A DNA stretch of 64,000 nucleotides from Epinephelus fuscoguttatus. Taxonomy: Eukaryota; Chordata; Actinopteri; Perciformes; Serranidae. The stretch is from positions 31,972,543-32,036,542 of the forward strand of contig NC_064754.1 in the NCBI RefSeq assembly GCF_011397635.1, written 5' to 3'. Positions 63,549 to 64,000 of this stretch are shown piece after piece. Position numbers and translations under genes: made by a program. Position 1 is the stretch's first letter, and the number at the start of each line of letters is the position of its first letter. Under the pieces are notes generated by a model that did no database searches, was not told the DNA's origin, and saw only the letters and a program-made list of their open reading frames with translations.

Positions 63549-64000
63549 TTAAAGCCAGTCTCTCACTCCATACGGATAAATACTTAAATGTCATGCAGTT
63601 TAGTTGCTCTGCCCACATGGTTTTCCAACACACTCAGCATCTATAAAACTGTGTCGCACAACTGCTTTAGAGGAGGAGGCGTGCCACTAGCTTGCTAAAG
63701 AATGTGTTTGTGACACTAGTGATTTAATTAAACTGTGGTGTTATTTGTGTTGGTTATGGGACATTTGGGTGTATTGACAATAGTGATGAGTACATGAGAG
63801 CCGTGCAGCTGTCTCAAAATAATATACCAGCCAATGAGGAGGTGGTGTTCTCCATGTCCATATTGTATTTGTAGTCTAGGCTTATAGTGATTATCTCTAT
63901 GGTATTCATAGAATAACATTTACAGTGCTAAGCTGAGGGAAATCTTTTGTCTCAACACATCTGCAGCAGTCGCTCTGTCTGAGCTGCTCGCTCTTGTTTA

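Overview
The window looks like ray-finned (percomorph-type) fish nuclear DNA. Genes are split by GT-AG introns, one gene is a clear vertebrate xpnpep1 orthologue, GC content is moderate to low, and the intergenic and intronic DNA is packed with fish-type repeats: microsatellite-tailed retroposon ends, L2-like LINE pieces, a tRNA-derived SINE and many small TTAA-flanked or foldback DNA elements. There are no bacterial features, operons or CRISPR arrays.

Layout. 1-16.7 kb: no convincing gene, only dispersed repeats and microsatellites. 16.8-18.8 kb (+): a three-exon gene with a TATA box, encoding an unrecognised 181-residue single-pass membrane protein; its second intron carries a transposon that contains an L2-like reverse transcriptase piece. 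18.9-20.6 kb: a TTAA-flanked element and spacer. 20.65-32.9 kb (-): xpnpep1, the cytosolic Xaa-Pro aminopeptidase 1. Nineteen coding exons were read out; they join in frame to 620 codons plus stop, and the metal ligands fall at the same residue numbers as in the human enzyme. Its promoter region has a YY1-like site and a perfect GTCACGTGAC palindrome. 33-34.6 kb: nested repeats and a Harbinger-type MITE. 35.2-51.0 kb (-): a ten-exon gene that joins in frame to 995 codons plus stop. It encodes a secreted, probably GPI-anchored protein made of six Cu-only superoxide-dismutase-like domains, of which the central three keep every copper ligand and the outer three have lost them. 51.6-60.1 kb: repeats and spacer, including a large foldback element with a perfect 26-bp hairpin at its centre. 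60.2-60.5 kb (+): a CpG-bearing segment that looks like the promoter and non-coding first exon of another gene, possibly add3, which lies beside XPNPEP1 in mammals. 60.5-64 kb: probably its first intron, with a tRNA-derived SINE and another TTAA-flanked element.

The genes do not form one pathway. The most unusual object is the multi-domain SOD-repeat surface protein. Next is the density of nested transposons whose insertion order can be read from target-site duplications.
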